Shown piece by piece: positions 1 through 7,157 of a DNA stretch of 18,331 nucleotides (position 1 is the stretch's first letter; every line of letters begins with the position of its first letter). A program made the translations under genes and the position numbers. The DNA is from Bacillota bacterium (lineage in GTDB: Bacteria; Bacillota; Clostridia; Lachnospirales; Lachnospiraceae), in contig JAFAGA010000090.1 of NCBI GenBank assembly GCA_023423045.1, positions 1-18,331 on the forward strand, in the 5' to 3' direction. Below the pieces are notes generated by a model. The model did not search any database. It saw only the letters and a list, made by a program, of their open reading frames with translations, and was not told the DNA's origin.

Positions 1-1
1 G

Positions 2-289
2 TTCTGTAGTGTGCCAGCGACCTACAAGAGGAGAATAGCACAAAAAAGAACGAAAGGAAGATGGGAGTTGAAGGGTTTCATAACCCCATCGGTGCCTTTC
101 GCAGAAAGGTGGATTATAACAATGAAATATGTTCTTGGTATATCATATAAAGAAATTGGAGAGAAGCTTAGCATGACCCCCAAGCATGTCAATATGCGGA
201 TTTATAGAGCGAAAGAAAAGGTTAGAAAACTTGTAGAAAAGGAGATGATAAAAAAAGAAAGTAATATGCAAAGGGGTGAGAACCAATGA
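2..289 (+). CDS. ECF-type RNA polymerase sigma factor, C-terminal part (cut by window edge)
   Basis: The reading frame is open to the left edge, so the gene probably starts outside the window; a GTG at 11 is the first start-like codon inside. The C-terminal half reads as sigma region 4, the helix-turn-helix that contacts the -35 element: GISYKEIGEKLSMTPKHVN followed by the recognition helix and a basic tail (RIYRAKEKVRKL). Sigma region 2, which would bind the -10 element, is not visible here. The 30 or so residues before region 4 are basic and do not look like a usual inter-domain linker, so an N-terminal disruption is possible. A second start at 122 with AGGTGG nine bases upstream would give only the helix-turn-helix. 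The stop overlaps the next start by 4 bases (ATGA), which points to coupled translation with the anti-sigma gene. Confidence 0.7.
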   Translation, partial: FCSVPATYKRRIAQKRTKGRWELKGFITPSVPFAERWIITMKYVLGISYKEIGEKLSMTPKHVNMRIYRAKEKVRKLVEKEMIKKESNMQRGENQ

Positions 290-990
290 ATATAAATCAA
301 ACTGACAATCATATATTTGAAGCATTATTTCGCCAAGCCGTTATAGATGATTACACGGAAGAGATTGATTCTATTCCATCCAAGAATGAGCTGATGAAAA
401 TAATATCGTTCTCAGCGGAATTTGAACTGAGAATGAAAAATTTATTAGCTCATGAAAAACGTAAGGAAACTCTTACAACAACTTTAAAGTTCGGGAAAAG
501 GGCAGCAGCAATTTTTATTGTGGTAACAAGTATATTCTTTTGTACACTGCTCTTAAATTATGAAGTCAAAGCGGCTGTTAAAAACACAGTTATAGAATGG
601 TACAATAAATTTACTTCATTTATTTTCCAAGGAGAAGCTTCAGATACAGGGGTACAAAAAGAATGGAGACCTCAATATTTGCCACAAGGGTATCTTGAAA
701 GCACGGTTGAAAAACTTGGTAAGGCGACTGACATCGAATATGTTAATGATGAAGGAGGAGTTATCTATCTTTCGTATAGACCAGAAGAAAATGATACCAG
801 CATTTCAGTTGATAATGAAAATCATATAATAGAAAGTATAATCATTAATGGGCATGAGGCCTATACTGTGAAAGCAACGAAAGACGATTTTGAAAACGGG
901 GTAATATGGAGCATGGATAAATATACCTTTAATATTTGGAGTCAGTTACCAATTGAGGAGCTTATAAAGATTTTACAATCGTTAAATTAA
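286..990 (+). CDS. Membrane anti-sigma factor with DUF4367-like C-terminal domain
   Basis: The 234-residue product has a cytoplasmic N-terminal part (about residues 1-70), one hydrophobic segment at about 73-91 and an outer C-terminal domain. The C-terminal stretch from about residue 126 (WRPQYLPQGY onward) to the end resembles the DUF4367 domain found in Firmicutes proteins encoded beside ECF sigma factors. The gene overlaps the sigma gene by 4 bases and has a GGGGTGAG ribosome binding site about six bases before ATG. By family logic the N-terminal part holds the sigma factor inactive at the membrane until an envelope signal releases it; that role is inferred from the context and topology. 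No zinc-type anti-sigma HxxxCxxC motif is seen. Confidence 0.72.
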   Translation: MNINQTDNHIFEALFRQAVIDDYTEEIDSIPSKNELMKIISFSAEFELRMKNLLAHEKRKETLTTTLKFGKRAAAIFIVVTSIFFCTLLLNYEVKAAVKNTVIEWYNKFTSFIFQGEASDTGVQKEWRPQYLPQGYLESTVEKLGKATDIEYVNDEGGVIYLSYRPEENDTSISVDNENHIIESIIINGHEAYTVKATKDDFENGVIWSMDKYTFNIWSQLPIEELIKILQSLN

Positions 991-1209
991 ATTTGATGTA
1001 GTATAATTTATTAGGATGCCAAAGGCATGGAGGACTAAGAAACCTTGTGCCTTTGATCTCAAAATATCTAAGAATGTTTTCGGTACATGACGGTAAGCTC
1101 ATTAATATTAGGTAATAGCCCCACTGATCATCATCTGAAAAAAATCTTTCAAGGCAAACTTTTTATTATGTTTTGTACCTTGAGTATCGAGAAAGAAAGG
1201 GATATAATT

Positions 1210-2049
1210 ATGAGAATTATAAAAATACAACTGTTAGTTTTACTCTGCTTCATTTCAATTATTTGTACAAGTTGTTCCTCAAACATCGATCTTCCTCCAA
1301 CGCCGCTATCATCTTCCGGTACAACAATTTCGCCTACGACATTAGCATCTCCTACGCTTCCTTCCATGCCGTCGTTATCCGCCGATGAGATATTACCAAC
1401 AAACCATGACAATGTGAATTCTACAGTGCAGGATAGTCTCATATCTAAATATTATGGAAGCATTGATGTTCAGGATGGTTTAATGACCTATATGATAGTG
1501 ACTCGGAAAACAGATGATAATAAATATGTTATCGAACTGCTTATTTTTGATTATGGCCGGGAAGAAGAGGAAGATGGTTTGATACAATCAATTACCTATG
1601 ATGTTGATTCAAGTTTTATGCCGGAGACAGTTCGGCAAGGTCTTGAGATTGCTGATGTCAATAGGGATGGCAGCAATGATATCATTCTTAGTCTGGGGAT
1701 ATGGGGTAAATTTACATATTCGGTATGCTATGTCTATGATCTGGAATCAAAAAACTATACAAAACTAAGAGGTTTTGATGAGATTTCCTCACCGGAGTTT
1801 TCAGATGGATTTGAATTTCTATTTGGTAAATGGCAAGATAACGCCAGAGAATATGGGATTGATAAATATGTGGTTAATGGCAGTGAAGTAAACTTGATTG
1901 CAAAACTTCGTATCGAATATGCTACATCACAGGGTACCCGTTATACAGAACAAAAAGTGATAGACGGAGAACTGGTTGATATAAAGAAAAGTGTATCTTA
2001 TGAAGAAATTAATGCTGAGGAATGGGGAAAACATGTTCCGCAACCATAA
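1210..2049 (+). CDS. Putative lipoprotein with a DxNxDGxxD calcium-type loop
   Basis: An upstream in-frame ATG at 1087 exists, but I place the start at 1210 because AAAGGG lies just before it and translation then begins directly with a signal peptide (MRIIKIQLLVLLCFISIICTSC). Cys22 is the likely lipidated residue; the lipobox is slightly unusual (C-T-S-C). A Pro/Ser/Thr-rich linker (about residues 29-57) follows, then a globular part. The stretch DVNRDGSND (149-157) matches the calcium-loop pattern of FG-GAP/VCBS-like repeats, so the domain may be a beta-propeller fragment or a single such repeat. The 279-residue protein would sit on the outer face of the membrane. I do not recognise a specific function. 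It lies downstream of the sigma/anti-sigma pair but 220 bases away, so it may or may not be part of that regulon. Confidence 0.65.
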   Translation: MRIIKIQLLVLLCFISIICTSCSSNIDLPPTPLSSSGTTISPTTLASPTLPSMPSLSADEILPTNHDNVNSTVQDSLISKYYGSIDVQDGLMTYMIVTRKTDDNKYVIELLIFDYGREEEEDGLIQSITYDVDSSFMPETVRQGLEIADVNRDGSNDIILSLGIWGKFTYSVCYVYDLESKNYTKLRGFDEISSPEFSDGFEFLFGKWQDNAREYGIDKYVVNGSEVNLIAKLRIEYATSQGTRYTEQKVIDGELVDIKKSVSYEEINAEEWGKHVPQP

Positions 2050-2101
2050 AATGTGGAAGATGATACAAAGTCCAGTTACATGGTCAACATAAATATTATT
2101 A

Positions 2102-2158
2102 AAGAAAAGGACGTATTGCATTCTAACTAAAAGTTAGTTTACAATACGCCCTTTTCTT
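2102..2158. terminator. Bidirectional hairpin terminator between convergent genes
   Basis: Two 27-base arms (2102-2128 and 2132-2158) pair with only a few mismatches around a 3-base loop. The inner and outer parts are both continuous (AAGAAAAGG with CCTTTTCTT, CGTATTG with CAATACG). It lies between the stop of the lipoprotein gene (2049) and the stop of the minus-strand hydrolase gene (2180), so it can end transcripts from both sides. The T-rich tail is better on the minus-strand reading. Confidence 0.85.
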
Positions 2159-2179
2159 ATGAGAGAGAGTAGAAAGAGG

Positions 2180-3271
2180 TTATTTCAATATTTTAGAGAT
2201 GTTTTGGTAATTGGTATACCTTGCACTGGCTCCACTAGAACTACCCTTGATTTTTGTTGTCAATTGAGTACAAATATTTTGGGCGGTATCGTTCCAATTA
2301 ATTGTAGTACCATTGTTAAAACTCTTGTAAGTGTTCCAGTACCATCCAGCGCTATCAGCAGGATATTTAAAGGCTACGTGCTGCGTTGCATAAACGTCTG
2401 GAGAAAGGATTGCTGAATCTCCATTGTAGTTTTTATACTTTTCATAAGCATCCTTCCATGTAAGCTGTATGACACCTCCTCCATAGTAAGGAGCATAGTC
2501 ATCAGTGCCCATAGTACCAGGTCTATAGCTATATTCTACGAGCGATAAGCCGTAATCAGTTTCAGCCATAGCCTGAGCCAAGAAATGCTTGACTTTTTCT
2601 TTCGTGTTGATTTTGTGGGTATTAAGGGCACTATTTAATTGTGTAACGATATCGTCACGCAATAAAATGTTCTTAAAGCCACATCTGGCTAACTTGCCAG
2701 CTGTGAGTTTCACTGTTGTTCCTGAAATCCATGAAGTGTCACTGGTACCGTCTTCCAGTGCGGCGAGCGTGGCTTGTCCCACTGAACCATCACTACTCAA
2801 GCCCATCGCAGTCTGGAATGTTTTGACCACAGATGCAAGAACAACATCATAATCACCGGTAGTAGCGCAAGAATAACCCCTGGCGTTCAGCAATGTTCGA
2901 ATAGTAGTAACATTATTTCCGGTATCCCCGATAGAGTAGAAATCTAATCCCTTTTTTACCGTAGTTAAGGATGGAGTAGTGGTGGGCGCCGCATATAGAG
3001 TCCCAGACCAAGCTTCAATTTTTGCAAGCGTTGCCTTATCGATCCTTCCATTGACAGTCATATTATGTTCTTTCTGGAATCCATTGACTGCTCCGAGTGT
3101 ACCTGAGCCAAATTTACCGTCAGGGCTGCCTCCTGGACAAAAACCATACAAATAGAGTGCCTTCTGAACTGCTTTTAGATCCGCATTAACAGTTGTTGCG
3201 TCAGACTGAAAATATTTTGTCCCACTGCGGATCTGGGCTAGGGTAATACCGTTGTTATCTCCGTTAGCCAT
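2180..3271 (-). CDS. Cell-wall hydrolase: two peptidoglycan-binding repeats plus GH19-like lysozyme/chitinase domain
   Basis: The 363-residue product has two PG_binding_1-type repeats at about 30-87 (DLKAVQKALYLYGF ... DGKFGSGTLGAVNGFQ) and 112-173 (NNVTTIRTLLNARGY ... DGSVGQATLAALE), joined by a Thr-rich linker. The C-terminal part from about 185 to the end looks like a GH19-type lysozyme/chitinase domain: FLAQAMAETDYG contains the candidate catalytic Glu237, and YYGGGVIQLTW (262-272) matches the substrate-groove motif seen as GRGYIQLTG in the family. There is no signal peptide: the protein begins MANGDNNGITLAQI. The start is secure because an AGGAGG site lies directly upstream. The gene is alone and convergent with the lipoprotein gene. 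A missing signal peptide is typical of phage-type endolysins, which leave the cell through a holin or on lysis, but no holin or phage gene is nearby. Confidence 0.8.
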   Translation of the reverse strand: MANGDNNGITLAQIRSGTKYFQSDATTVNADLKAVQKALYLYGFCPGGSPDGKFGSGTLGAVNGFQKEHNMTVNGRIDKATLAKIEAWSGTLYAAPTTTPSLTTVKKGLDFYSIGDTGNNVTTIRTLLNARGYSCATTGDYDVVLASVVKTFQTAMGLSSDGSVGQATLAALEDGTSDTSWISGTTVKLTAGKLARCGFKNILLRDDIVTQLNSALNTHKINTKEKVKHFLAQAMAETDYGLSLVEYSYRPGTMGTDDYAPYYGGGVIQLTWKDAYEKYKNYNGDSAILSPDVYATQHVAFKYPADSAGWYWNTYKSFNNGTTINWNDTAQNICTQLTTKIKGSSSGASARYTNYQNISKILK

Positions 3272-3671
3272 AATTATTCCTCCTATATTTTATTTCCAGG
3301 ATCATTTCGATTCTGGTAAATATAAAAGAGAAATCTATATCAAAAATGTAAACTATGTATATAATTTGTTTTATACATAGTTATATGGCTTAATCGATAA
3401 ATAAAAGCATTGGAAGAAATTGGCGTACAAATATCAGGTCATTGCTTTTTACAGTTCAATCTTTTCTGATATGTAAATGAATGATTAAAAAATGAAGGTA
3501 CTAAATGAATAAAAAACGTTTTAAATATCAAACTCAGGCGTTTTTATTAAAATATTGGAAATAATTTTATAAATTCCCCTTTTTCTTGTAGGGAAAATAT
3601 TTTTTCATACGTTTCATATGTGAAGGCAAAAAAATAAGCAAGCCTTACAATATTGAAAGGACGTGTTATGA
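3272..3671. other. AT-rich divergent intergenic region
   Basis: These 400 bases separate the minus-strand hydrolase gene from the plus-strand secreted protein gene and must hold both promoters. I see no coding sequence beyond trivial short frames. The clearest element is the inverted repeat listed separately (3351-3382). A second AT-rich inverted repeat (3508-3518 with 3539-3548) could form a weak hairpin. I cannot assign -35/-10 boxes with confidence because the AT content gives many weak matches. Confidence 0.6.
3351..3382. promoter_or_regulatory. Perfect 11-bp inverted repeat, candidate operator
   Basis: AACTATGTATA (3351-3361) and TATACATAGTT (3372-3382) are exact reverse complements separated by 10 bases. 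The repeat lies 80 bases upstream of the hydrolase start and about 290 upstream of the secreted protein start. It could be a protein-binding site or an mRNA 5' hairpin for the minus-strand gene. The regulator is unknown. Confidence 0.5.
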
Positions 3672-4109
3672 ATGAAAATGAAAAGATTTACTGCATTTAT
3701 ACTGGTCGGGGTGATTTCCCTGTCGCAGAGTGTTATTGCTTCTGCACAAATGTTACCAAATGAGGTAAGAGATCCTGGGAACAAGATATCGATATCACCA
3801 CTATGGGATAATGTCAATGATATTACCCTCGATATGTACTATGAAAATGGAGCGGCTAATTGCTCCGGAAAAATTAGAGCACTGTCCGGAACTACAAAGA
3901 TTTCTGCAGTATTTAAGCTGGAGAGAAAGACTGCCTCAGGGTGGAGCTTTGAGAAATCATGGAGTAAAGTCTCAAGTTCCTCTACCTTATCGTTTTTTGG
4001 CACATATGCAGTACCTAAAGGGTATACATACCGTCTGAGTGTGACAGCAGATGTGACCAGGAATGGAACGACAGAAACGGTCACAAGCTCAGTGAACGGG
4101 AATTATTAG
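3672..4109 (+). CDS. Small secreted protein, function unknown
   Basis: The 145-residue product begins with a clear Sec signal peptide (MKMKRFTAFILVGVISLSQS), with likely cleavage after ASA near residue 26. The mature part of about 119 residues is rich in Ser, Thr and alternating polar/hydrophobic residues, with no hydrophobic anchor, which suggests a small all-beta (immunoglobulin-like) fold. GAAAGGA lies about ten bases before the chosen ATG; an overlapping ATG at 3668 is in another frame. No catalytic motif or repeat is visible, and only one cysteine occurs in the mature part. Small secreted proteins of this kind are common in clostridial genomes. I do not recognise a defined function. It appears monocistronic, because the next promoter begins within 40 bases of its stop. 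Confidence 0.7.
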   Translation: MKMKRFTAFILVGVISLSQSVIASAQMLPNEVRDPGNKISISPLWDNVNDITLDMYYENGAANCSGKIRALSGTTKISAVFKLERKTASGWSFEKSWSKVSSSSTLSFFGTYAVPKGYTYRLSVTADVTRNGTTETVTSSVNGNY

Positions 4110-4147
4110 TTTCTTTCATTGGATTGCGAGCAAAGAGATATGAAGAA

Positions 4148-4176
4148 TTGACTTTTATCAAGAATAATGCTACAGT
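4148..4176 (+). promoter_or_regulatory. Sigma-A-type promoter of the thiamine operon
   Basis: TTGACT (4148-4153) and TACAGT (4171-4176) are separated by exactly 17 bases. Transcription would begin near 4183, at the first base of the first TPP aptamer stem, which fits a riboswitch leader with almost no unrelated 5' sequence. Confidence 0.65.
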
Positions 4177-4182
4177 AACTAT

Positions 4183-4261
4183 ATGCAGGGGGACTCTATG
4201 GAGTTGAGAAGGTAAAACCTGACCCTTTGAACCTGTTGGTTAAGACCAACGCAGGGAGCAT
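4183..4261 (+). ncRNA. TPP riboswitch (THI element), first of two in tandem
   Basis: The conserved TPP aptamer core is visible: a GGGG run, a hairpin (ACTC/GAGT), TGAGA, a second small hairpin (AGG-TAAAA-CCT), then GACCCTTTGAACCTG, a TTGG/CCAA stem and CGCAGGGA. The outer stem pairs ATGC (4183-4186) with GCAT (4258-4261). TPP binding normally favours the downstream terminator (4282-4311), switching off thiamine genes when the cofactor is plentiful. TGAGA is preceded by T instead of the usual C, a tolerated change. Confidence 0.95.
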
Positions 4262-4281
4262 TCAAACATGATGATTTGTTT

Positions 4282-4315
4282 GGGCTTTCCTGTTATGGGA
4301 AGGCTCTTTTTGTTT
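4282..4315 (+). terminator. Intrinsic terminator of the first TPP riboswitch
   Basis: GGGCTTTCC (4282-4290) pairs with GGAAGGCTC (4298-4306), including two G-U pairs, across a 7-base loop, followed by TTTTTGTTT. It lies 20 bases after the first aptamer, the right place for an expression platform. Confidence 0.88.
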
Positions 4316-4345
4316 CAGGAAAATACAATCAAATATGGAACAAGT

Positions 4346-4425
4346 TTGCGGGGGGACTCCTTGGAGTTGAGAAGGTAAAACCTGACCCTTTGAACCTGTT
4401 GGTTAATACCGACGTAGGGAAGCAA
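4346..4425 (+). ncRNA. TPP riboswitch (THI element), second of two in tandem
   Basis: This repeats the first aptamer almost base for base from GGGG through GTAGGGA. The differences are compensated in the stems: the outer stem is TTGC (4346-4349) with GCAA (4422-4425). The core GACCCTTTGAACCTG is identical. The upstream copy starts about 165 bases earlier. The sequence just after each aptamer and the two terminator stems are unrelated, so the aptamers are conserved while the expression platforms differ. Confidence 0.95.
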
Positions 4426-4446
4426 GTCATCCGTTTTAGTGATTAG

Positions 4447-4477
4447 GGCGCTTCGCATTTACGCGAAGCGTCTTTTT
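4447..4477 (+). terminator. Intrinsic terminator of the second TPP riboswitch
   Basis: GGCGCTTCGC (4447-4456) pairs with GCGAAGCGTC (4463-4472), with one G-U pair and a 6-base loop, followed by TTTTT. It is stronger and more GC-rich than the terminator of the first riboswitch. Confidence 0.92.
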
Positions 4478-4499
4478 ACATGTAGGGGGTGCTCTCTGT

Positions 4500-4909
4500 A
4501 TTAACGGAGGCAGCCCCTCTTTTTTGAAAGATGGAATTTCATTTTTTCCATATCTACGGAGGTACGGATGACCACCTGGACTATACTCTTACCAATATTC
4601 ATTGCATGGAAGATCCCTCTTGCCGGGGTGGGCGCGGATACTTGTATGACAGGGGCACAGTTATCAGCGATCAAGAATAGCTGCATTGTGTTCCCGTCCA
4701 ACGCTGAAGGGATGGGTTCAGTGTTCTGTCACTCAGAGTATGCCACCGGTGTACGAAACGAGGCGAACCCATCCGCTTAATGATGCGGCTTTGCACAACA
4801 TCTACACCCTCGGTATCAAGCAACTAATTCGCAGATATTCCCAGCTGTACTCCGGTGCAGACCGGAACGCTGGTGATTATCTATCCAAAAAAACACAGGA
4901 GGTTACAAT
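4500..4909 (+). other. Degenerate region upstream of thiD, likely remnant of a lost operon gene
   Basis: These 410 bases between the second riboswitch terminator and thiD contain only short broken frames. One (4568-4780) has GGAGG five bases before its ATG and begins with a hydrophobic stretch (ILLPIFIAWKIPLAG). Another, in a different frame, runs to a TGA at 4911-4913 that overlaps the thiD start as ATGA, the pattern expected for the last codons of a real upstream operon gene. Its end reads ALHNIYTLGIKQLIRRYSQL and further. The base composition is GC-rich like thiD-M-E. The simplest reading is a decayed former first gene; I cannot name its family. Confidence 0.4.
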
Positions 4910-5713
4910 ATGAAGAAAGTATTAAGCATTGCAGGTTCTGATTGCAGCGGCGGCGCAGGGATACAGGCGGATCTAAAAACATTCTCTGCCCACGGCGTAT
5001 TTGGTATGACGGTCATCGCGTCAGTGGTGGCGGAAAATACCTTTCGTGTGATTGACATCCAGGACATTCGCCCGGATATCATTGAAAAACAAATTGAAGC
5101 AGTTTATGAGGACATCCCACCCGATGCGGTGAAAATCGGGATGCTTTCCTGTCGGGAAGGGATGCTGGCCGTGGCGGGAAAGCTCCGCAACTGGAATGCC
5201 AAAAACGTGGTCATCGACCCGGTAATGTACGCCAAAAACGGCTGTGCTCTCATGGACCCGGATTCCATCGACGCGCTGATTGCCGAGGTCGTACCGCTCG
5301 CTGATGTACTGACCCCCAACATCCCGGAGGCGGAGGAAATTGCCAGAATGAAAATCAGATCTCAAGCTGATATGGAGGAAGCCGGGCGAATCATCCACGC
5401 TATGGGCTGTAAGTCCGTCCTCGTAAAAGGCGGTCATAGCGAGGGTGATGCCACCGATGTTCTCTATGATGGGAACGGGTTCAGCTGCTTCACCTCTCCC
5501 CGTATCCGCACCAAGAATACCCACGGCACCGGTTGTACCTACTCGGCCGCCATAGCGTCCAACCTTGCTCTGGGGTATCCAGTGCAGGAGGCGGTCAGCC
5601 GTGCCAAGAAATATGTCACTACCGCCATCACTCATGCGTTGGAGATTGGCGGGGGCAATGGTCCCACACACCACTTTTACGACCTATACAAATACGGATT
5701 GGGGGGCTTCTGA
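4910..5713 (+). CDS. thiD: Hydroxymethylpyrimidine/phosphomethylpyrimidine kinase ThiD
   Basis: ThiD phosphorylates HMP and HMP-P to HMP pyrophosphate, the pyrimidine half of thiamine. The 267-residue ribokinase-fold protein is full length and shows the family motifs: AGSDCSGGAGIQAD near the N-terminus (residues 8-21), VIDPVM (101-106), LTPNIPEAEEI (134-144), VKGGH (172-176) and the anion-hole motif HGTGC (205-209). The start has AGGAGG seven bases upstream and overlaps the stop of a remnant frame (ATGA). thiM begins directly after its TGA. The gene is more GC-rich than the flanking genome. Expression must pass two TPP riboswitches. In the absence of thiC here, the enzyme may serve salvage of HMP as well as biosynthesis. 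Confidence 0.96.
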   Translation: MKKVLSIAGSDCSGGAGIQADLKTFSAHGVFGMTVIASVVAENTFRVIDIQDIRPDIIEKQIEAVYEDIPPDAVKIGMLSCREGMLAVAGKLRNWNAKNVVIDPVMYAKNGCALMDPDSIDALIAEVVPLADVLTPNIPEAEEIARMKIRSQADMEEAGRIIHAMGCKSVLVKGGHSEGDATDVLYDGNGFSCFTSPRIRTKNTHGTGCTYSAAIASNLALGYPVQEAVSRAKKYVTTAITHALEIGGGNGPTHHFYDLYKYGLGGF

Positions 5714-6526
5714 ATGAACAAACGATACGCCGCACTGGTGGAGATGGTCAGGACTGCCAAGCCGATAATCCATCACATCACCAATTATGTGACCGTCAAC
5801 GACTGTGCCAATATCACGCTTGCAATCGGCGGGTCGCCTATTATGGCCGATGCGCTGGAGGAAGCCGCGGACATTACCCGCATCGCATCCGCCCTTGTGT
5901 TGAATATGGGAACGCTGAACGAATGCACCGTTTCGTCCATGTTAGCGGCTGGGAAAATGGCAAATAAGGCCAGGATTCCCGTGGTATATGATCCGGTAGG
6001 TGCCGGTGCTTCAAAATTCCGTAACAATACGGCTGCCCGGATATTGGACGAGGTAAAGATCAGTGTCCTGCGGGGCAATATCTCGGAGGTGCGGTTTTTG
6101 GCGGGTCTGCAATCGGAAACCAAAGGTGTGGACGCTTCGGAAGCCGATATGCAGGGTGATGCAGTGACTGTTGTCAAATCGCTGGCGGCTCGGCTGGGCT
6201 GTGTGGTTGCAGTCACCGGCGCGGTGGATGTGGTGTCGGACGGCAGGGAGGTCGTCTGTATAGAGAACGGCCACCCCAAGCTATCGGATATCACCGGTAC
6301 CGGCTGCATGTGTTCTTCACTCATCGGCTCCTTTTGTGGGGCGGTACCAGACAGGCCGATAGAGGCAACCGTCGCCGCAATCTTGACCATGGGTATCGCG
6401 GGTGAAATAGCCTATGAGATGGCAGGGGCAGCGGGCAACGGCAGCTTCCGGGCGGCACTGCATGATGCTGTGAGCCGGATGGATGCCGAAACTATCATAA
6501 GGAGGGCAAAAATCTATGAAGCCTAA
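5714..6526 (+). CDS. thiM: Hydroxyethylthiazole kinase ThiM
   Basis: ThiM phosphorylates 4-methyl-5-(2-hydroxyethyl)thiazole with ATP, a salvage route for the thiazole half of thiamine. The 270-residue product carries the typical signatures: IIHHITNYVTVNDCAN (18-33), the acetylated-looking SPIMADALEE helix (41-50), YDPVGAGAS (92-100), LRGNISE (119-125) and the catalytic GTGC (195-198). The ATG immediately follows the thiD stop, so translation is probably coupled; only a G-rich stretch serves as ribosome binding site. It overlaps thiE by 11 bases. Presence of thiM without thiazole synthesis genes (thiG, thiH, thiS) in the cassette favours a salvage role. Confidence 0.96.
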   Translation: MNKRYAALVEMVRTAKPIIHHITNYVTVNDCANITLAIGGSPIMADALEEAADITRIASALVLNMGTLNECTVSSMLAAGKMANKARIPVVYDPVGAGASKFRNNTAARILDEVKISVLRGNISEVRFLAGLQSETKGVDASEADMQGDAVTVVKSLAARLGCVVAVTGAVDVVSDGREVVCIENGHPKLSDITGTGCMCSSLIGSFCGAVPDRPIEATVAAILTMGIAGEIAYEMAGAAGNGSFRAALHDAVSRMDAETIIRRAKIYEA

Positions 6527-7157
6527 GATTGATTATACCCTCTACCTTGTCACCGACCGGAAATTGATGAGTTCCGCCACCATTGAAGAATCAGTGGCGC
6601 AGGCAATTCTGGGCGGCTGTACGCTGGTGCAGCTTCGGGAAAAGGATTGCTCTTCCATGGAGTTCTACGAAATTGCTTTAAAGGTGCGGGAGGTTACCGT
6701 CCGGTTGGGCGTGCCGCTGATCGTCAACGACCGAGTGGATATCGCCCTCGCTGTGGATGCAGACGGCGTTCATGTGGGGCAGACTGATCTTCCCGCTGAT
6801 GCAGTGCGCCGAATCATCGGCCCTGACAAGGTGGTCGGAGTATCGGTAGGAAATCTCCTCGAAGCGCTGGCTGCTGTGGAAGCAGGTGCGGATTACCTGG
6901 GCGTAGGAGCATTATACGCCACCGGAACCAAAACCGATGCCGGCATCACCAGCTTGGATGAACTTCAGCGCATCCGGGCGGCGACCCAGCTGCCCATCGT
7001 TGCCATCGGCGGCATCAACAAGGAAACCATACCGCACTTCCAAGGCATCGGTATCGACGGGCTGGCTGTTGTTTCAGCCATCGTTGCCAAGCCTGATGTG
7101 GCGGGAGCGGCACAGGAATTGAAGGCGCTTTTCCTGGAAAGGAGGAGTAAGGTGTGA
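6516..7157 (+). CDS. thiE: Thiamine-phosphate synthase ThiE
   Basis: ThiE joins HMP-PP and thiazole phosphate to give thiamine phosphate, uniting the products of ThiD and ThiM. The 213-residue TIM-barrel protein has VQLREK (38-43), LIVNDRVDIALAVDADGVHVGQ spread over 68-89, the phosphate-binding GALYATGTK (131-139), AIGGIN (163-168) and VVSAI (185-189), all family hallmarks. AAGGAGG precedes ATG, inside the end of thiM. Its stop overlaps a GTG start of the following HAD fragment by four bases (GTGA), showing that a fourth operon gene once followed. Confidence 0.96.
   Translation: MKPKIDYTLYLVTDRKLMSSATIEESVAQAILGGCTLVQLREKDCSSMEFYEIALKVREVTVRLGVPLIVNDRVDIALAVDADGVHVGQTDLPADAVRRIIGPDKVVGVSVGNLLEALAAVEAGADYLGVGALYATGTKTDAGITSLDELQRIRAATQLPIVAIGGINKETIPHFQGIGIDGLAVVSAIVAKPDVAGAAQELKALFLERRSKV

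Noticed and set aside
1020..1055. Inverted repeat CAAAGGCA/TGCCTTTG after the anti-sigma gene
   Set aside because: The stem is short with a 20-base loop and lacks a T-run; too weak to call a terminator or structured RNA.
1087..1209. Longer N-terminus of the lipoprotein from ATG 1087
   Set aside because: It would bury the signal peptide behind 41 residues and has no ribosome binding site; ATG 1210 has one.
3508..3549. AT-rich inverted repeat in the divergent intergenic region
   Set aside because: Almost entirely A/T with a long loop; such repeats occur by chance in this composition and no transcript is expected to end there.
5021..6390. Long minus-strand open frames opposite thiD (5021-5674) and thiM (5785-6390)
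   Set aside because: They are mirror frames of GC-rich genes; the plus-strand products carry complete enzyme motifs, and the minus frames have no family signature.
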